Origin: Shinisaurus crocodilurus
Taxonomy: Eukaryota > Chordata > Lepidosauria > Squamata > Shinisauridae
Reading direction: 5' to 3'
Length of the DNA stretch: 64,000 bases
NCBI GenBank assembly: GCA_021292165.1
Contig: JAHFWL010000293.1
Location: forward strand, 1 to 64,000
A program made the translations under genes and the position numbers. This document shows, in pieces, positions 1 through 12,130 of the stretch (position 1 is the stretch's first letter; every line of letters starts with the position of its first letter). Below the pieces are notes generated by a model. The model was not told the DNA's origin, made no database searches, and saw only the letters and a program-made list of their open reading frames with translations.

Positions 1-1018
1 ACAAGATTGTACTCCAGATCTTGAAAAAGATTTGGAGCCTCTGCTGGTTGTAAATTATGCCTTAACAGCCTACGGTGCAACCAGAACAGCCAAGTGGTGG
101 CTGGGCTAAGGCTTTGCTACCCTACCTTGCTCATTTGGCGCATGGCCAGGCCCATGCGAGCAAAGGCAGGATGGGTTTGCCCCATCCTTCAGCACATTTA
201 ATCAACATTATTCTCAAATTGACTTCCGGGTGAGGTTTTTCGGCAGGCAGACGCTCTCTGAAGACGGGAGGCTGATAGCGGTAAGAAACAGCTGGAAGCA
301 TTTCAGCTGACATAAATGACCCCAATTTATTGGGGAGAACGAAGAGATTAACCACAGACACTCCGGGCGATCGGTATTTGTGTATTCACTGTTTAAGCGA
401 AGGCTTGTTCAGTGGAGACATTACACCGGTCAGGGGGGGTGGAATCTACATCTGGCTCAAACCGCTAATCAGAGCTTTAAAAGACACTTAGCCTGCAAAA
501 AATCTTCATTTCCCAATGATTTATGGATTACAAACTATCTATGACGAAGGGAGTTTCCTACTACAGCAATTAAGGACTATATTATGGTGAGATAATTCCT
601 TTTTTCCGGGACTAAAAAGAAGGGGGGTTGCGAAGAACACAAGACGTTGGAGGCTTTAATGGCTAAAAAATTCGGGCAAAAAGTTAATTAAGGAGAAGAA
701 GAAGAAAGGAGGTATTCTATTATGACTATCCTTTCTCACTATTTGCATTTTTAATAATTTTATTATTGACGAAAGTTTGGCTGTGAAAAAGTTGCTAGAA
801 AAGAGATGGCTGCTGTGGGATTGTTGCTGGATGTTTTGGTTATGATTTATGACTCATGAGTTCCATAACAAGCAGATAAGAAGTCTAAGCCTGCTGTGTT
901 AGAGACGTGATTCAAGAGGCCTTGAAATCTGAGCTTTTACTAGAGGAGGGTTCCCCCCCCTTCTCTTCCTCACTTTTTTTTTTCTTTTTTTAAACTTGGC
1001 TCTAAATTGTATTATACA
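1..1018 (+). other. 5' flank / probable L1 5' untranslated region
   Basis: No convincing gene. The stretch leads directly into L1 ORF1 and ends in a T-rich tract (about 966-992), so at least the distal part is probably L1 5'UTR. Where the element begins cannot be fixed because no target-site duplication is visible at this edge of the window. Confidence 0.4.
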
Positions 1019-1904
1019 ATGGCTGCGAAAAAAGGTTCAGGAAGTAGGAAAGCATCTCTGGATCTAGGTTCAGATAAGATGGTTACGCCAGAGTTACTTC
1101 AGAATTTATTTGATGAGTTGGGAAATAAACTGGACAGTAGGATGGATAAGATGGAAAACAGGATTAATGCCTTTGAGCAAAGTATGGATGAAAAGATCTT
1201 GAAAATGAAAATGGATATGACTGATGCAGTTAAAAAACTGGATGGGTCAGTAAAGCAAATCTCGGGTGAGGTTAAACAGATTGCTGATAAAGTTGAAATA
1301 TTAGAGAATAAAACTGAAGTGATAACCAGAGAAGTTGAAGGGGAGCTAGATCACATGTCCTTACTGGAACTGAGAGCAAATGAACACTGTCTGAGATTTA
1401 GAAATATCCCAGAGAAGGAAGAAGAGGATACTAGAGATAGAATGATTAAAATTTTGGTGGATTTTCTGGCCTTGGATGAAGGAGATATGGAAATAGAGCT
1501 TGACAAGATTTATAGAGTTAACTCTGCCTATGCCAGAAATAAAAGAGTACCAAGAGACATCATGGTTCATTTTGTTAGGAAGAACACAAGGGATCAGGTT
1601 CTTCAAAAAACATTTTGCTACAGGATTGAAGGAGGAGGATAATTCTATAATTGTTCTGAAAGAAGTACCTATTAGATTTTTACGTAAACGGAAAGATTAT
1701 GCCTTTTTGACTGTACTGCTGAAACAGAAAAAGATTGCTTTTCGTTGGGAGATTCCAGAAGGTGTGGTTTTTTCCTTCAAAGATCAGAGATTCAAGCTGA
1801 ATTCAGTTCAAAAAGCCAGAGATTTCCTAGAAAGATTTAAAAGAGATTTTGAGGAGATGAAATGGGGAGAAGAAATGATGGCCTTGGCCACAGGCACAGA
1901 TTAA
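1019..1904 (+). pseudogene. L1 ORF1 (RNA-binding protein), one frameshift
   Basis: ORF1p coats L1 RNA as a trimer and acts as a nucleic-acid chaperone. The start is the ATG at 1019, preceded by AT-rich sequence. The N-terminal half is charged and heptad-like: a long run of K, E, D, I and L from about residue 40 to 115 consistent with a coiled coil. It is followed by the RRM-like region (LRFRNIPE near 1390-1415) and a basic C-terminal domain. The first frame runs to about 1640. The homologous C-terminal part continues in another frame to the stop at 1902-1904, so there is one frameshift around 1600-1640. The total of about 290 codons matches the family. Assignment rests on layout and domain appearance. 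Confidence 0.8.
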
Positions 1905-1943
1905 GATTAATATATATATGTATATTTTAAATTTTTACTGATT

Positions 1944-4900
1944 ATGGATTACAAATGTTTAACATGGAATATTAATGGCGCAAATGCCCCTCAAAAGAGG
2001 AAAAAAGTATTTTACTATTTGAAAAAATTAAAGCAAGACATCATTTGTTTACAAGAGACTCATATCAAGAAAAAAGATATAAAGTATTTGGTCTATAAAA
2101 CATTAGGTGAAGAATCTATCTCAGCACATGCTAAAAAGAAAAATGGAGTTGTTTTGTATATTAAATCCCATTTAAAACCAAAATTAGTATTTGCTGATGA
2201 ACAAGGTAGATTTGTGGGAGTAGAAGTCAACTTAAATGGATTTAAGACAATGGTGGTGGGAATTTATGCACCTAACCAAGATAAAGCGGTGTTTTGTAAG
2301 AAGCTTATGGATATTCTAATGGATTTATCATATGAAAGTTGGTGTTTGATGGGAGACTGGAATGGGGTCATGCTTCCACAAATGGACAGAACTTCAGAAA
2401 GAAATATTACAAGTTATCAAGGAAAGCTCCCAAAAAGCCTTTTTGATCTGATGGACAATCTGAGATTGGTGGACTTATGGACGCAAAAGAATGGTGATTC
2501 AAGGGAATATACTTATTTTTCTGAGAGACACAGATCATTTTCGAGACTAGATACGTTTCTGACAACTAAAGACTTTGTTACTAAAACTTCTAAAATAGAG
2601 ATTTTACCAAAGACTTTCTCAGATCATAATCTGTGACTATGGTTTGCAAAAGAAAATCCACTGTTTTTAGATGGAGATTAAATGAAACGTTATTACAAAA
2701 TACAGCTGTGTTGGAAGATTGTAAAAAGAAACTAAAAGAATTTTTTGAAATTAACTTAGATAAGGGTACAGATCTGAGAATGGTTTGGGATGCAAGTAAA
2801 GCTTTTATTAGAGGTTATTTTATACAGTATAATACTCAACTTAAGGCCAAGAGACAAGAGAAAATGCAAAAAATTCTGGAGGAAATAAAAAAGAAGGAGG
2901 AAGAATTAAAGATCTCTCCAGGAAACTCAAATATTTTCCAACAGATTAAAATGTTGCAACAACAGTTATCTATGGTAACAACAAGAGAAATGGAAATAAA
3001 ATTGAACTATATGAAACAGAGGAACTTTGAATTTGCAAACAAACCTGGGAGATGGTTGGCTTATAGATTGCGAAAAGAAAGAGAAAAGAAAATGATAATA
3101 AAAGTACAAGAGGGCGATAAAGTATTAACAGACAATAAGGAGATACAAAAATCATTTTACTATTATTATTCGAATTTATATAAAGGACATAATGTTTCAT
3201 CAGAAAAAATAGATGAATATATTGAAAAACAAAAGTTACCTAAGATTACAGAGGAACAGAGACATAATGGTCCTATAGCAATAAGTGAATTGGTGGGTGC
3301 TATAAAAAAGATTAAACCAGGAAAGGCGCCAGGACCGGATGGACTTTCTGGTAAATACTATCAGAGATTTGAAGATGAACTCATACAACCTTTACAAAAA
3401 ACGATGAATTCTATTTTGCAAGGAGGCCGGAGGCCGGAGACATGGAAAGAGGCAAATATAACATTAATACCTAAAGAGGGACAAGACTTAACCTTAACAA
3501 GAAATTATAGACCAATATCATTACTGAATAATGACTACAAGCTGTTTACAATGATATTGGCGGAAAGATTAAAAATAATTCTTCAAGAATTTATTCATGA
3601 AGATCAATGTGGTTTTTTACCTAAAAGACAGCTGAGGGATAATGTTAGAACAGTCTTAGATATTTTGGAATATTTGGAAAAGCATAATGAAAAACATGCT
3701 GCATTGATTTTCTTAGATGCAGAGAAAGCGTTTGACAATTTAAATTGGGGATTTCTATTTAAAGTACTGAAGGAAATGGATTTTGGAGAGAATTTATAAA
3801 ATGGATAAAGTCAATTTATACTTCACAAACAGCACAAATAATTGTCAATGGCGATATGACGAAACCATGTGGAATACATAGAGGAACAAGACAAGGTTGC
3901 CCATTATCACCTTTGTTGTTTATTCTTGTGCTTGAAATATTGAACAGAGATATAAGACAAGATGATAGAATTGGAGGCATAAAAATTAAAAAAGAGTCTT
4001 ATAAGCTGAGAGCTTTCGCAGATGATTTGGTGTTAACTTTGGAAGATCCTCTGAAAGGAATAGAAACGTTAATGGTTAAATTGAAGGAGTTTGGTGCTGT
4101 AGCTGGTTTTAAGGTTAATAAACTAAAGACAAAGATATTAACAAAAAATATGAAAATTCAAGATCAAATAAAATTGTCAAATAAATCAGGTTTTAAGGTT
4201 GAAAAGAAAGTAAAGTATTTAGGTATCACATTAACAAATAAGAATTGTATGTTGTTTCAAAATAATTATGTAAAGTCTTGGAATGAAATGAAAAAAGATT
4301 TAGAAAGATGGGATAAAGCTCAATTGTCACTTTTGGGGAGAATAGCCACAATCAAGATGAATGTATTACCTAGAATGCTGTTTTTGTTTCAGACTATTCC
4401 TATTGTGACATCGCAAATATCATTTAAACAATGGCAGAAGGATATATCTAGATTTGTATGGCAAGGGAAAAAGCCACGGGTTAAGTTTAAGATTTTACAG
4501 GATGCAAAAGAAAGAGGGGGGTTGGGTTTACCTGACCTGAAGTTATATTTTGCTGCTTGTTGTTTAGTATGGATCAAAGAATGGGTTTTGTTGAAAAATA
4601 GTCGATTATTAGATTTAGAAGGATATGATTTGAGATTTGGATGGCATGGGTACATGTGGTATGATAAAGTTAAAGTGAATGTAGAATTTAATAATCACTG
4701 TGTTAGAAGTGCCATTTTGAAAATTTGGAATAAATATAAACCTAGGTTTTGTCAGAGAGTACCATTGTGGCTATCAGCACAAGAAGCCCATCATAGAAGA
4801 GAAATGCTAAGTAAACACAGTTGGTTGACATATCGTGATTTGCTGAATTTTTCACAAGATGAATGTAAAATAAAATCAAGGGAAGAACTGATAAAAGAAG

Positions 4901-5700
4901 GTCATACATGTCAATGGTTCTCCTATTTACAGATGGTAGAAAGGTTTAAAGTTGATAAAAGGTTGTATGATTTTGAACAGAGGGTATCTGACTTTGAAAG
5001 GGAATTATGTCTAAATGATGAACATCTTATTTCAAGAATGTATAAGCTTTTGTTGAAATTTGAAACTGAGGAAGAGCAAGTGAAGGAATGTATGATAAAA
5101 TGGGCTCAAAATTTTGGCTATAATATATTAATGACACAATGGGGAAATATGTGGTTAAAAGGTTTGAAATTTACTTTATGCTCTAGTCTTAAAGATAATT
5201 TTTATAAGATGATGTATCGTTGGTACTTGTCGCCGGAGAAATTGGCTAGAATGTATAGCGGTGCATCAGATATATGTTGGAAATGTGAACAACAGGAAGG
5301 AACCTTTTATCATATGTGGTGGACATGTAAGAAAGCTAAAAGATTTTGGGTTGAAATTCATTTATTAATGCAAAAGATTTTAAGGATTACTTTTCAATTG
5401 AAACCAGAGGCTTTTCTATTGGGAATAATGGACAGTCAGCTAGAAGGAAGATATGGAACTTTATTTTTATACATGACAACGGCAGCGAGACTACTATATG
5501 CACAGAAATGGAAAGGTCCAGCAGTGCCTACGATAGAAGAATGGTTGGTCAAGATGCTGGAGCTGGCAGAGATGGCCAAACTTACATCACTAATTAGAGA
5601 AAGGACAACATCTGCGTTTATTATTGAGTGGAAACCTCTAATTGACTTTTTGCAGAGACTGGAAAATAATGATTTGTTTGTTTGTGGATTTATGGAATAA
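1944..5700 (+). pseudogene. L1 ORF2 (endonuclease-reverse transcriptase), two frameshifts
   Basis: ORF2p nicks target DNA and primes reverse transcription of L1 RNA. The N-terminus has the apurinic-type endonuclease signature (TWNINGAN, then LQETH, GDWN and SDHNL at its end, about 1950-2635). The RT follows, with PGKAPGPDG (about 3320-3350), NYRPISLLN (about 3505-3530), the D-containing AEKAF motif (about 3718), RQGCPLSPLLF (about 3885-3920) and the catalytic FADDL (about 4014-4030). A cysteine pair and histidine (CWKCEQQ...FYHMWW, about 5274-5325) matches the L1 C-terminal zinc-knuckle region. The endonuclease frame ends at 2636, RT continues in a second frame to about 3790, then in a third frame to 5700. 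Total length of about 1250 codons is normal. Frameshifts at about 2636 and 3790 disable it. Confidence 0.9.
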
Positions 5701-5944
5701 TAAGTGAATCTGAGACAATGGGAAGAAAGAGATTTCTCATTTGGATTATCGAGTAAGAAAAATTATTGTTACCTGTATTTGCTGTAGAAGAAAATCGGAG
5801 GTCTATTTTGTTTTGTTAATTGTTATATGTTTGATATTATGTGTTTGTTTTATATAGAAATAAAAAATTGGACAACCGAAAACATTATTCTCAAAATTGT
5901 ATTGTTTTTTATGTACAAATATTTTGTGTGTGTGTGTGTGCCTA

Positions 5945-7040
5945 TCATCCACATCAGCATGCAGGCAGCCAGTGCAAGTGGGCCAGAACTGGTGTTATAT
6001 GCTCAGACCTTCTGATCCCAGCAACTAGTCTGGCTGCCACATTTTGCAGCCCCATGTAAAGTGCATTGTAGTAGTCAAGCTTTGAGATTATCAGAGCGTG
6101 TATTCCGCAAGCATCACTTTCTGGATCTGGCCATCCAAGTAGGAGCGAAACCACTGCAATGCAGTACCCCGCACTCCCAACTCAGACAGCCTCCCCAGAA
6201 GGATACCATGGTCGATGGTATCGAAAGCCGCCAAGAGATGCAGCAGTATCAACAGGGTCACACTCTCCCATCTCTTTCCCGACATAGGTCATCATACAGG
6301 GCGACCAAAGCTCTTTCCATGCCCAAACTAGGCCTGAACCCCGACTGAAATGGATCCAGATAATCAGTCTCATCCAAGAGCACCTGGATCTGGTTGGCCA
6401 CCACCCACTCAAGGACCTTGCCCAGGAAAGGAACATTCGCCACCGGCCTAAAGTTGTTAAGATCTTCCGGGTCCAGAGAGGGTTTCTTCAGGAGTGGTCT
6501 CACCACTGCCTGTTTCAGGTGGCATGGGACCACTCCCTCTCGCAAGGAGGCATTGATCACCTCTCTGGCCCAGCCAGCCGTTCCTTCCCTGCTAGTTTTT
6601 ATAAGCCAAGAGGGGTAAGGATCCAGTGCGGAAGTACTTGCACAAACTTGTCCAAGCACCTTGTCAACATCCTCGAGCTGTACCAACTGAAACTCATCCA
6701 AGAAAATTTTACCAAGCTGTCCTCTGAGAACTTCATCTGATCCAACTGCCATAACATTGGAGTCCAAGTCCCGGCAGATGCAAGCGATTTTTTCCTGGAA
6801 GTGCCTGGCAAATATATTACAGCGGGCCTCAGAGGGATCCAGAATGTCCTTGGGGCCAGTATATAATAGGCCCCGGACAACCCTAAAAAGCTCCACTGGG
6901 CGGCAGATAAAAGCTTGGGCCGGCAGGAGCAGCTGGTGTCAGTCCACAATCAATCCAGGGAGCAGCTCCTCCTGGTTGTTGCAGAAGCAGGGCCCCAGTC
7001 CAGCAAGGAACCACCAGGGAGGGAAAAGAGCTGGCTAATA
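5945..7040 (-). mobile_element. L2-clade LINE fragment, antisense, internally deleted
   Basis: Reading the minus strand gives L2-type RT: PELFRVVRGLL-like start near 6896, the motif NNFRPVANVPFLGKVLEW (about 6455-6400), [20 protein letters not shown] in a shifted frame (about 6225-6185), then jumping to the C-terminal IISKLDYYNALYMGL and HITPVLAHLHWLPAC (about 6090-5950). The YADD-containing core between those last pieces is missing, so about 150 codons were deleted near 6110. Several frameshifts are present. The clade call is from the characteristic L2 phrases and is secure at the CR1/L2 group level. Confidence 0.75.
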
Positions 7041-8195
7041 GATGGTAAGTTACCAGCTTACCTCCCTCCCTGGAGAATATTCCAAATGTGTGATGTTGAT
7101 ACTTATATGGAAACAACATAGGGATTTTTCTTAATATTTAGCGGTACAGTAATATGACAAATAAATAAGTAATAGCATTCTATAGGAGCTACTTAGGACA
7201 TGATGGCAGCATCAGTGTGAGGTCCGTACCAGACATGGCCTCATCCATGCCATTAGCAATTCCCTGAGTGTTTTTTGGAGTACATGGCAGACGTGGGAGA
7301 GGGGAGATACAGAAGTGTCCTCAAGATCAGGTGGGCATCTGCACCTGTCTCTGGTGCCCTTGGGAGCTTTCCTCCCAGTGCAAGTAACGGGCAGGGGGAG
7401 GGGGATTTGGATCAGGACCATAGCAGGGGGCAAAGGGTCAATGCCCCTTCTCCATCACCTCTAAGAGTTTAGAGTGTTTCTGTATTTACAAGGGCAAGGC
7501 TGTCCCAGTTGGAGAGGCATTGTTCAATTTGTTGCTCTTCTGCGCGTACAGGATATTTTGTAGTAAGGAATCCTGAGGACTGTGAATGTGCAGGGGGGAA
7601 CTGCTATCCACGCCCAAGCGTTGCCTGCTGGAACGGTCTACTCTTTGGATACTGTGGTGATGCACACATAAGATGCTGCAAAAGGTGAGAATAAAGCCTC
7701 GAGACAAAAAATGTGAATATCTATGCACTTGCTTTCTAGTCCAAAGGAACAGTGGGTTGAAGATGGATGTTTAAAGCATCATTTGTTTATTATTTATTTC
7801 CTGGTCACGGTCCTCCACACTTGGGTGAGATGTACTGTGTCTTTCTATTTAAAGTAATTGTCGTTATTTCTAAATTTGAAGCTGTACATTTGAGGAAGCA
7901 TATGCAAATTTTATGAGCATCGCTGTCCTCTTCTGCCTGCCTTTTGGTGATGCATGTCCTCTTTTCTGGCCACTCTGCAGTGGCCAGCCGACGCTAAAAG
8001 CAGCTGCTTTGGGGAAATGAAGAAGTCATGGACAAGTGACATCATCTGTGTTCCAGCTTCAGGCCAGACAGGCAGTGTGCAAACCTGAGCAAGACCTGGG
8101 GCAGTGCCTGTCAAAGTGCGCACAGGGGCACCTTGGGATGCCGCTACACTTGAACGGGGCCGTTCCAAACTGTAGGTCAGCATTCCCTGCCGTGA
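7040..8195. other. No gene recognised
   Basis: Unique-looking sequence with short open frames on both strands but no domain, splice-framed cysteine exon or repeat boundary that I can name. Confidence 0.4.
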
Positions 8196-8290
8196 TGTCC
8201 TCTGGATGTTTTGGCCTCCAGCTCCCATCATCCCCACCCAGCATGGCCAATGGTCAGGGATGCTGGGAGTTGTAGTCCAAAACATCTGGA
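8196..8290. repeat. Short hAT-type MITE (ACTCCCAGCAT family)
   Basis: Inverted arms around the phrases CTCCCATCATCCCC and GGGAGTTGTAGTCCAA, with AGCATGGCCAATGG in the middle. The same short foldback recurs in diverged form across the window and is a common squamate non-autonomous hAT-like repeat. Confidence 0.55.
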
Positions 8291-8374
8291 AAGCACCAGG
8301 TCAGGGAGGACTGCCCCCCAAGAAAGGCCGCTCTTGGCTAGCTGCTTAGGCTCCATCCCTCTGGCTCCTCGGTG

Positions 8375-8690
8375 CTGGCCCCCCAATTGTGGAGCGATCT
8401 CCCCAACGAGGCCTGCCTAGCACCAACACTGTTATCTTTTTGGTCAAGACCTTCTTCTCTCAGGCATTTGGCAGCACATGATGAGGTTTTTAATCAGGTC
8501 TTGAATTTTTCTTCGTGTTGGTTGTTTAAAATTGTTTTGAGACATATGCGGGTGCCTCTATGTGTTGTATGTTTATACGATTCTGTGTATATGGTTTTTA
8601 TCATGTCTTTTTAAGGTTTTAATCTTTGTAAACTGCACAGAGAGCTTTGACTATCGGGTGGTATAGAAATGTAATAAGTGAAAGAAATGA
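8375..8690 (+). mobile_element. L2 LINE 3'-end fragment
   Basis: Contains the end of L2 coding sequence (LWSDLPNEA phrase, 8390s) and the typical L2 3'UTR ending in GTGGTATAGAAATGTAATAAG. The same 3' region closes the longer L2 at 51.4-55.6 kb in more diverged form. Only about the last 300 nt are present, as in most L2 copies truncated at the 5' end. Confidence 0.55.
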
Positions 8691-9181
8691 ATGAAAGGGG
8701 GAATAACACCTAGAAAATAGAAAGATGAAAAATAATGATTTATTTACTTATTTTATTTAGGCCGTAATCCTATGGCCACTAGATGCTGTCTAGGCAGTCA
8801 TAGGAAAGGTTGGAGCTCCAGCTCTGACCCTGGAAATGCGTTACGAGGTCAGAGCTGGAACTTCTACTTTGGGGCGCCCTTGCAGCCGGTGCAGTTCTTT
8901 CCACACTGACTGAGGCTCCAAAATCGCACGACCCACTTCAGAGCTGGTGCTGGGTGGGCTTTCCAGGGAGCAGGGAGGGAAGGAGTGAGGCTCCGTATCC
9001 TAGTGTGGCCTCAGCCCCTCCTCCTCGTGAGCAGGGGCAAAACACTTAGATGACTGGAATTGCCTGTGGGCGCAATCCTATGCACGTTTAGACAGAAAAA
9101 AGTTTAGTAATGACTGGCCCAATACCAACCACTGCAGCTTCAGAGATCTGAACCTGGGACTCATTGGCCATAGTCTGGCAC

Positions 9182-9817
9182 TGGTGTGTGTGTGTGTGTG
9201 TGTGTGTGTGCTCCTCCACCCCTCTCCAACCAAAATGTCAAACACAGCTCCCGGGTTTCTTCGTAAAGATTTATTAAGCTAAAACAGAGCAACTCAGGTG
9301 GTTGCAGAAGAGTGTTGCACAAAAGTAAAGAAAGCAATTCAAGTCCCTTTATCCCTCCCCCAATGGGAGGTCAGGAATGTTAAACAGTTGATTCTGCACT
9401 GAGGTGTTTCGCGCTTCCTCACCCTCAAACTAGAGAGCTGACTCCGCCCCTAAGGCGGGTCAAAAGTCTTGTTAGCCAACCGAGTCGAGTGACGAAGAGA
9501 CGTCAGCTGTTCTTGCCTACGTAATTTACGCTGCTCTCGGGCCTCAGTTACCGAGGCTGCTTCCCCCCCCTTCCCCTGGTTCTGCCTCCCCTGTTCCCGG
9601 AGATTCTTATCCCCACCCCCTTCCCTGGCCTCTAGCTGGGATCTTGACAGCACAGCTGGGTCCTGGTTATCTTCACAGAGAGGCACCATCGCGGCCTCCT
9701 CTTCCCCCTCCCCACGGAGAGTCCATCCCCATGGAATCCATCCCCACGGAATCTGACCAGTGCTGTTTGGGCGTTAGGAAATCAGAACTGGAGGGGCAAG
9801 GAGAGCGAGCCCCGCCA
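9182..9817 (-). mobile_element. Solo LTR (636 bp) with 5-bp target duplication
   Basis: The insert begins TG and ends CA, and is flanked by GGCAC at 9177-9181 and 9818-9822. The paralogous unit C (about 62780-62792, CGGCACTCTAACC) carries the uninterrupted site. No gag or pol is present, so this is a solo LTR or a short LTR-like element. TTTATT near 9268 on the plus strand would be a poly(A) signal on the minus strand, suggesting minus orientation. A TG microsatellite (about 9184-9210) lies at one end. The family is not identified. Confidence 0.75.
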
Positions 9818-10270
9818 GGCACTCTAACCACTACACCACATGGACACTGCACAATTGCTCACCCCACATACTTAGGAAAATGTAACTGAACTACACTGAA
9901 CACTCAGAAGACATTGTACAACTGGTTGTATAGTTATATACAACTAAGAAGGGACAAGCTTTTGTTTCATTATATTTCCACAGAGTCATCTGAAAGTGAT
10001 GGCCCCACTGGCGACCTACTCAGAGATGTTGGGGAAATTGGCTAACGATTTGTCTCTCCTTCTGCAACCTCTTCGTCCTTCTTTCAAAGCCATTGGAATC
10101 AGCATCCACCTAGCTCCAAAGATCATTTTCCAATGAAGTGCAACTTTGACAAATTTGATTTCTCTTCCTTTTGCCACTTTTGAATACAAACAAGCTTACA
10201 GTGAAAGTGTTTTGTGCATTATTGAAGATGTGTGTGTCAGGAGTGGTGAAGGGCGTTCTTTGCCATTCAA

Positions 10271-11258
10271 TCTACTATATAAATGTGAAAGTTTGTCTGT
10301 CCGTACGTACGTTTGCGTGCGTTGCATAGGCTCCTACACAGTTGGACGGATCTGCCCCAAACTTGGCACGCATACTCTCCATCACCCAAGGACAAAGACT
10401 GGTGGGTTCACATCTCTGAAAAAGCCCTCGCTGCACCTGTACAGCCCAAAATAGATGCGAGCCAATGGCATCACTTGGAATGTTTGCAGGGGCCATTCAG
10501 GAGCGGTTATGCAGATCACTATAACGGCATTTAGAATGTTGGTATGAACTGCCACCACAGGGGCCCAAGCAAGAGTGGATATGCAAATCTCTACTACGTC
10601 CAAACAGAATGTTCATATGAACTGCAACCGGGGCCTACACGGGGGGTGGGGTGGGGAGCTGGAATTTTATTGTAAAGTCCGGGGGGGGGGAAGCAGGGAA
10701 TTCATTGTTGCATAGTCCCGGGGGGGGGCAGGGATTTCATTGTGTAGTCCCAGGGGTGGGAAAAACAGGGATTTCATTGTACAATACCAGAGGGGGAAGC
10801 AGGGATTCCATTGTAAAGTCCTGTGGGGGGGGGGACCAGGGAATTCATTGTTGTGTAGTGCCAGGGGGGGGGGAGCTGGGATTTCATTGTGTAGTCCCGG
10901 GGGGGAGCAGGGATTTCACTGTGTAGTCCCAGGAGAGCAGGGATTTCATTGTGTAGCCCTGGGAGAGCAGGGATTTCATTGTGCAGTCCCGGGGGAAAGG
11001 GAACAGGGATTTCATTGTGTAGTCCGGGGGGGGGGAGCAGGGATTTCATTGTGTAGTCCCAGGAGGGGGGGAGCAGGGATTTCATTGTGCAGTCCTGTGG
11101 GAGTTGGTACTCCCGAGGGAGCTGGGATTCCATCATGTAGTCTCGGGGGACCTTTCCTATGGAGGGATTCAAAACAGTGGACAGCTACCTTAAGGAATTT
11201 CAAACAAAAAGTGTATAGGAAAATGACGACCCGTGCAATGCCGGGTAAAAAAAGTTAG
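10271..11258 (+). mobile_element. Non-autonomous Helitron
   Basis: The 5' end TCTACTATATAAATG followed by a TCTGTCCG-rich stretch is typical of vertebrate Helitrons. The 3' end has the short GC hairpin region CCCGTGCAATGCCGGG, then an A run and TTAG followed by host T, a one-base variant of the CTRR-T terminus. Insertion is between A (10270) and T (11259) without target duplication. The empty site in units B and C (GCCATTCAGTCAGAAAT) confirms both boundaries to within a base or two. There is no Rep/helicase. The interior is largely a minisatellite. Confidence 0.8.
10650..11160. repeat. Minisatellite inside the Helitron
   Basis: About a dozen imperfect copies of a roughly 35-45 nt unit with the core GCAGGGATTTCATTGTGTAG separated by G-runs of variable length. 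The repeat stays open in several frames on both strands, which creates long apparent reading frames with no codon-level meaning. Confidence 0.9.
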
Positions 11259-11329
11259 TCAGAAATAATATTCACACACCTCATTTTCCCTGCCTGACTT
11301 ACTTACTTCATTATCTATTTTAGGGTTGT

Positions 11330-12130
11330 GCGTGGAACTTGATGGGGTGGAAGTAGGTATGTGCGCAGGGCTCAAAGGGAGGTAAAAGCTCGGTGAAATC
11401 ACCAAGCTCGACCCCCCGAGCCCCTGCGCAACTTACCTCACCACCGCTAGACACAAGACGCGCTGGGGAAAGGAGCTTCCAGGTCCCCGGCGCATAACAT
11501 CCGGGTCCCCAGTGCTGTGTTTTTTACTTTACAGCCATGGAAACCCACCTTAAAATGCCCGTAATTTGCTATTCACGGCCATTTGAAGGCAGCTTACCAT
11601 GTTTTTTAAGTAAAAAGCGCAGCACCAGGGACCAGGAAGAGACGGAACGGAGACCTGGAAGTTTTTTTAGTGTCTCAGCAAGTGCTGCGAGACTGGGGGG
11701 TGTGTGTGCTCACCAAGCATCTGTGAGCCTGCTGGGGTAAGTTCGAACACCCCTAGGTGGAAGCGGGGCGAGCTCGCCCTGCTAGCCCCCGAGCTCCATG
11801 GAACTTACATTTCCCCGGCTCGGCACATCTCCCCGGAGATTAGCCGGGGAAGGGTACTTCCGGGTCCCCAGCGCTTCTTGTCTGGGCCCCCAGCGCTGCA
11901 TTTTTTTCCATAAAAGTCAAGGTAAACTACCTTAAAATGGTCGTGAATAACCTATTCGCAGCTGTTTTAAGGTAGTTTTACCTTGTTTTTTATGGAAAAA
12001 ACGCAGTGCCAGGGACCAGGAAGTGACACGACAAGGAACCGGAACTGACACGACGGGGACCCGGAAGTCTGCCAAGCGCCTCGCCGAGTTCCGCGGACCA
12101 GATTGTACGGTAGGGGTGCTTAGCGAGCGG
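11330..12130. repeat. Two tandem foldback units
   Basis: Two similar hairpin-forming units in tandem. In the second, the left arm (about 11885-11940, TAAACTACCTTAAAATGG) is complemented by the right arm (about 11950-12010, CTGTTTTAAGGTAGTTTTA), with the turn near 11945. The first is centred near 11570. Both carry AAAAACGCAGxGCCAGGGACC-type ends. A related half-copy is at about 46350-46450. Likely a non-autonomous DNA transposon; the family is not named. Confidence 0.6.

Larger units (their letters stand above)
1..5940 (+). mobile_element. L1-clade LINE, nearly full length
   Basis: Two consecutive long reading regions in the L1 order: a small coiled-coil ORF1 (1019-1904), then endonuclease plus reverse transcriptase (1944-5700), followed by about 240 nt of A/T-rich 3' sequence ending in a TG run near 5928-5940. 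The spacer between the two ORFs is only about 40 nt, as in vertebrate L1s. Three reading-frame breaks make this copy inactive, but it is much better preserved than any other LINE in the window, which suggests a comparatively recent insertion. The 5' boundary is not defined. Confidence 0.85.
9065..11310. repeat. Paralogous unit A (low-copy repeat), interrupted
   Basis: Sequence at 9100-9181, 9823-10270 and 11259-11310 aligns by eye with 62710-63400 and, in part, with 39661-40080: shared phrases include ACTGCACAATTGCTCAC, TTTTGAATACAAACAAGCTT and ATATTCACACACCTCATTT. Copy A is the most diverged of the three and is broken by a solo LTR and a Helitron, both absent from the other copies. Confidence 0.75.

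Noticed and set aside
10651..11258. Long glycine/histidine-rich reading frames on both strands
   Set aside because: They arise from the roughly 40-bp minisatellite inside the Helitron, whose units keep several frames open. No start context or domain.
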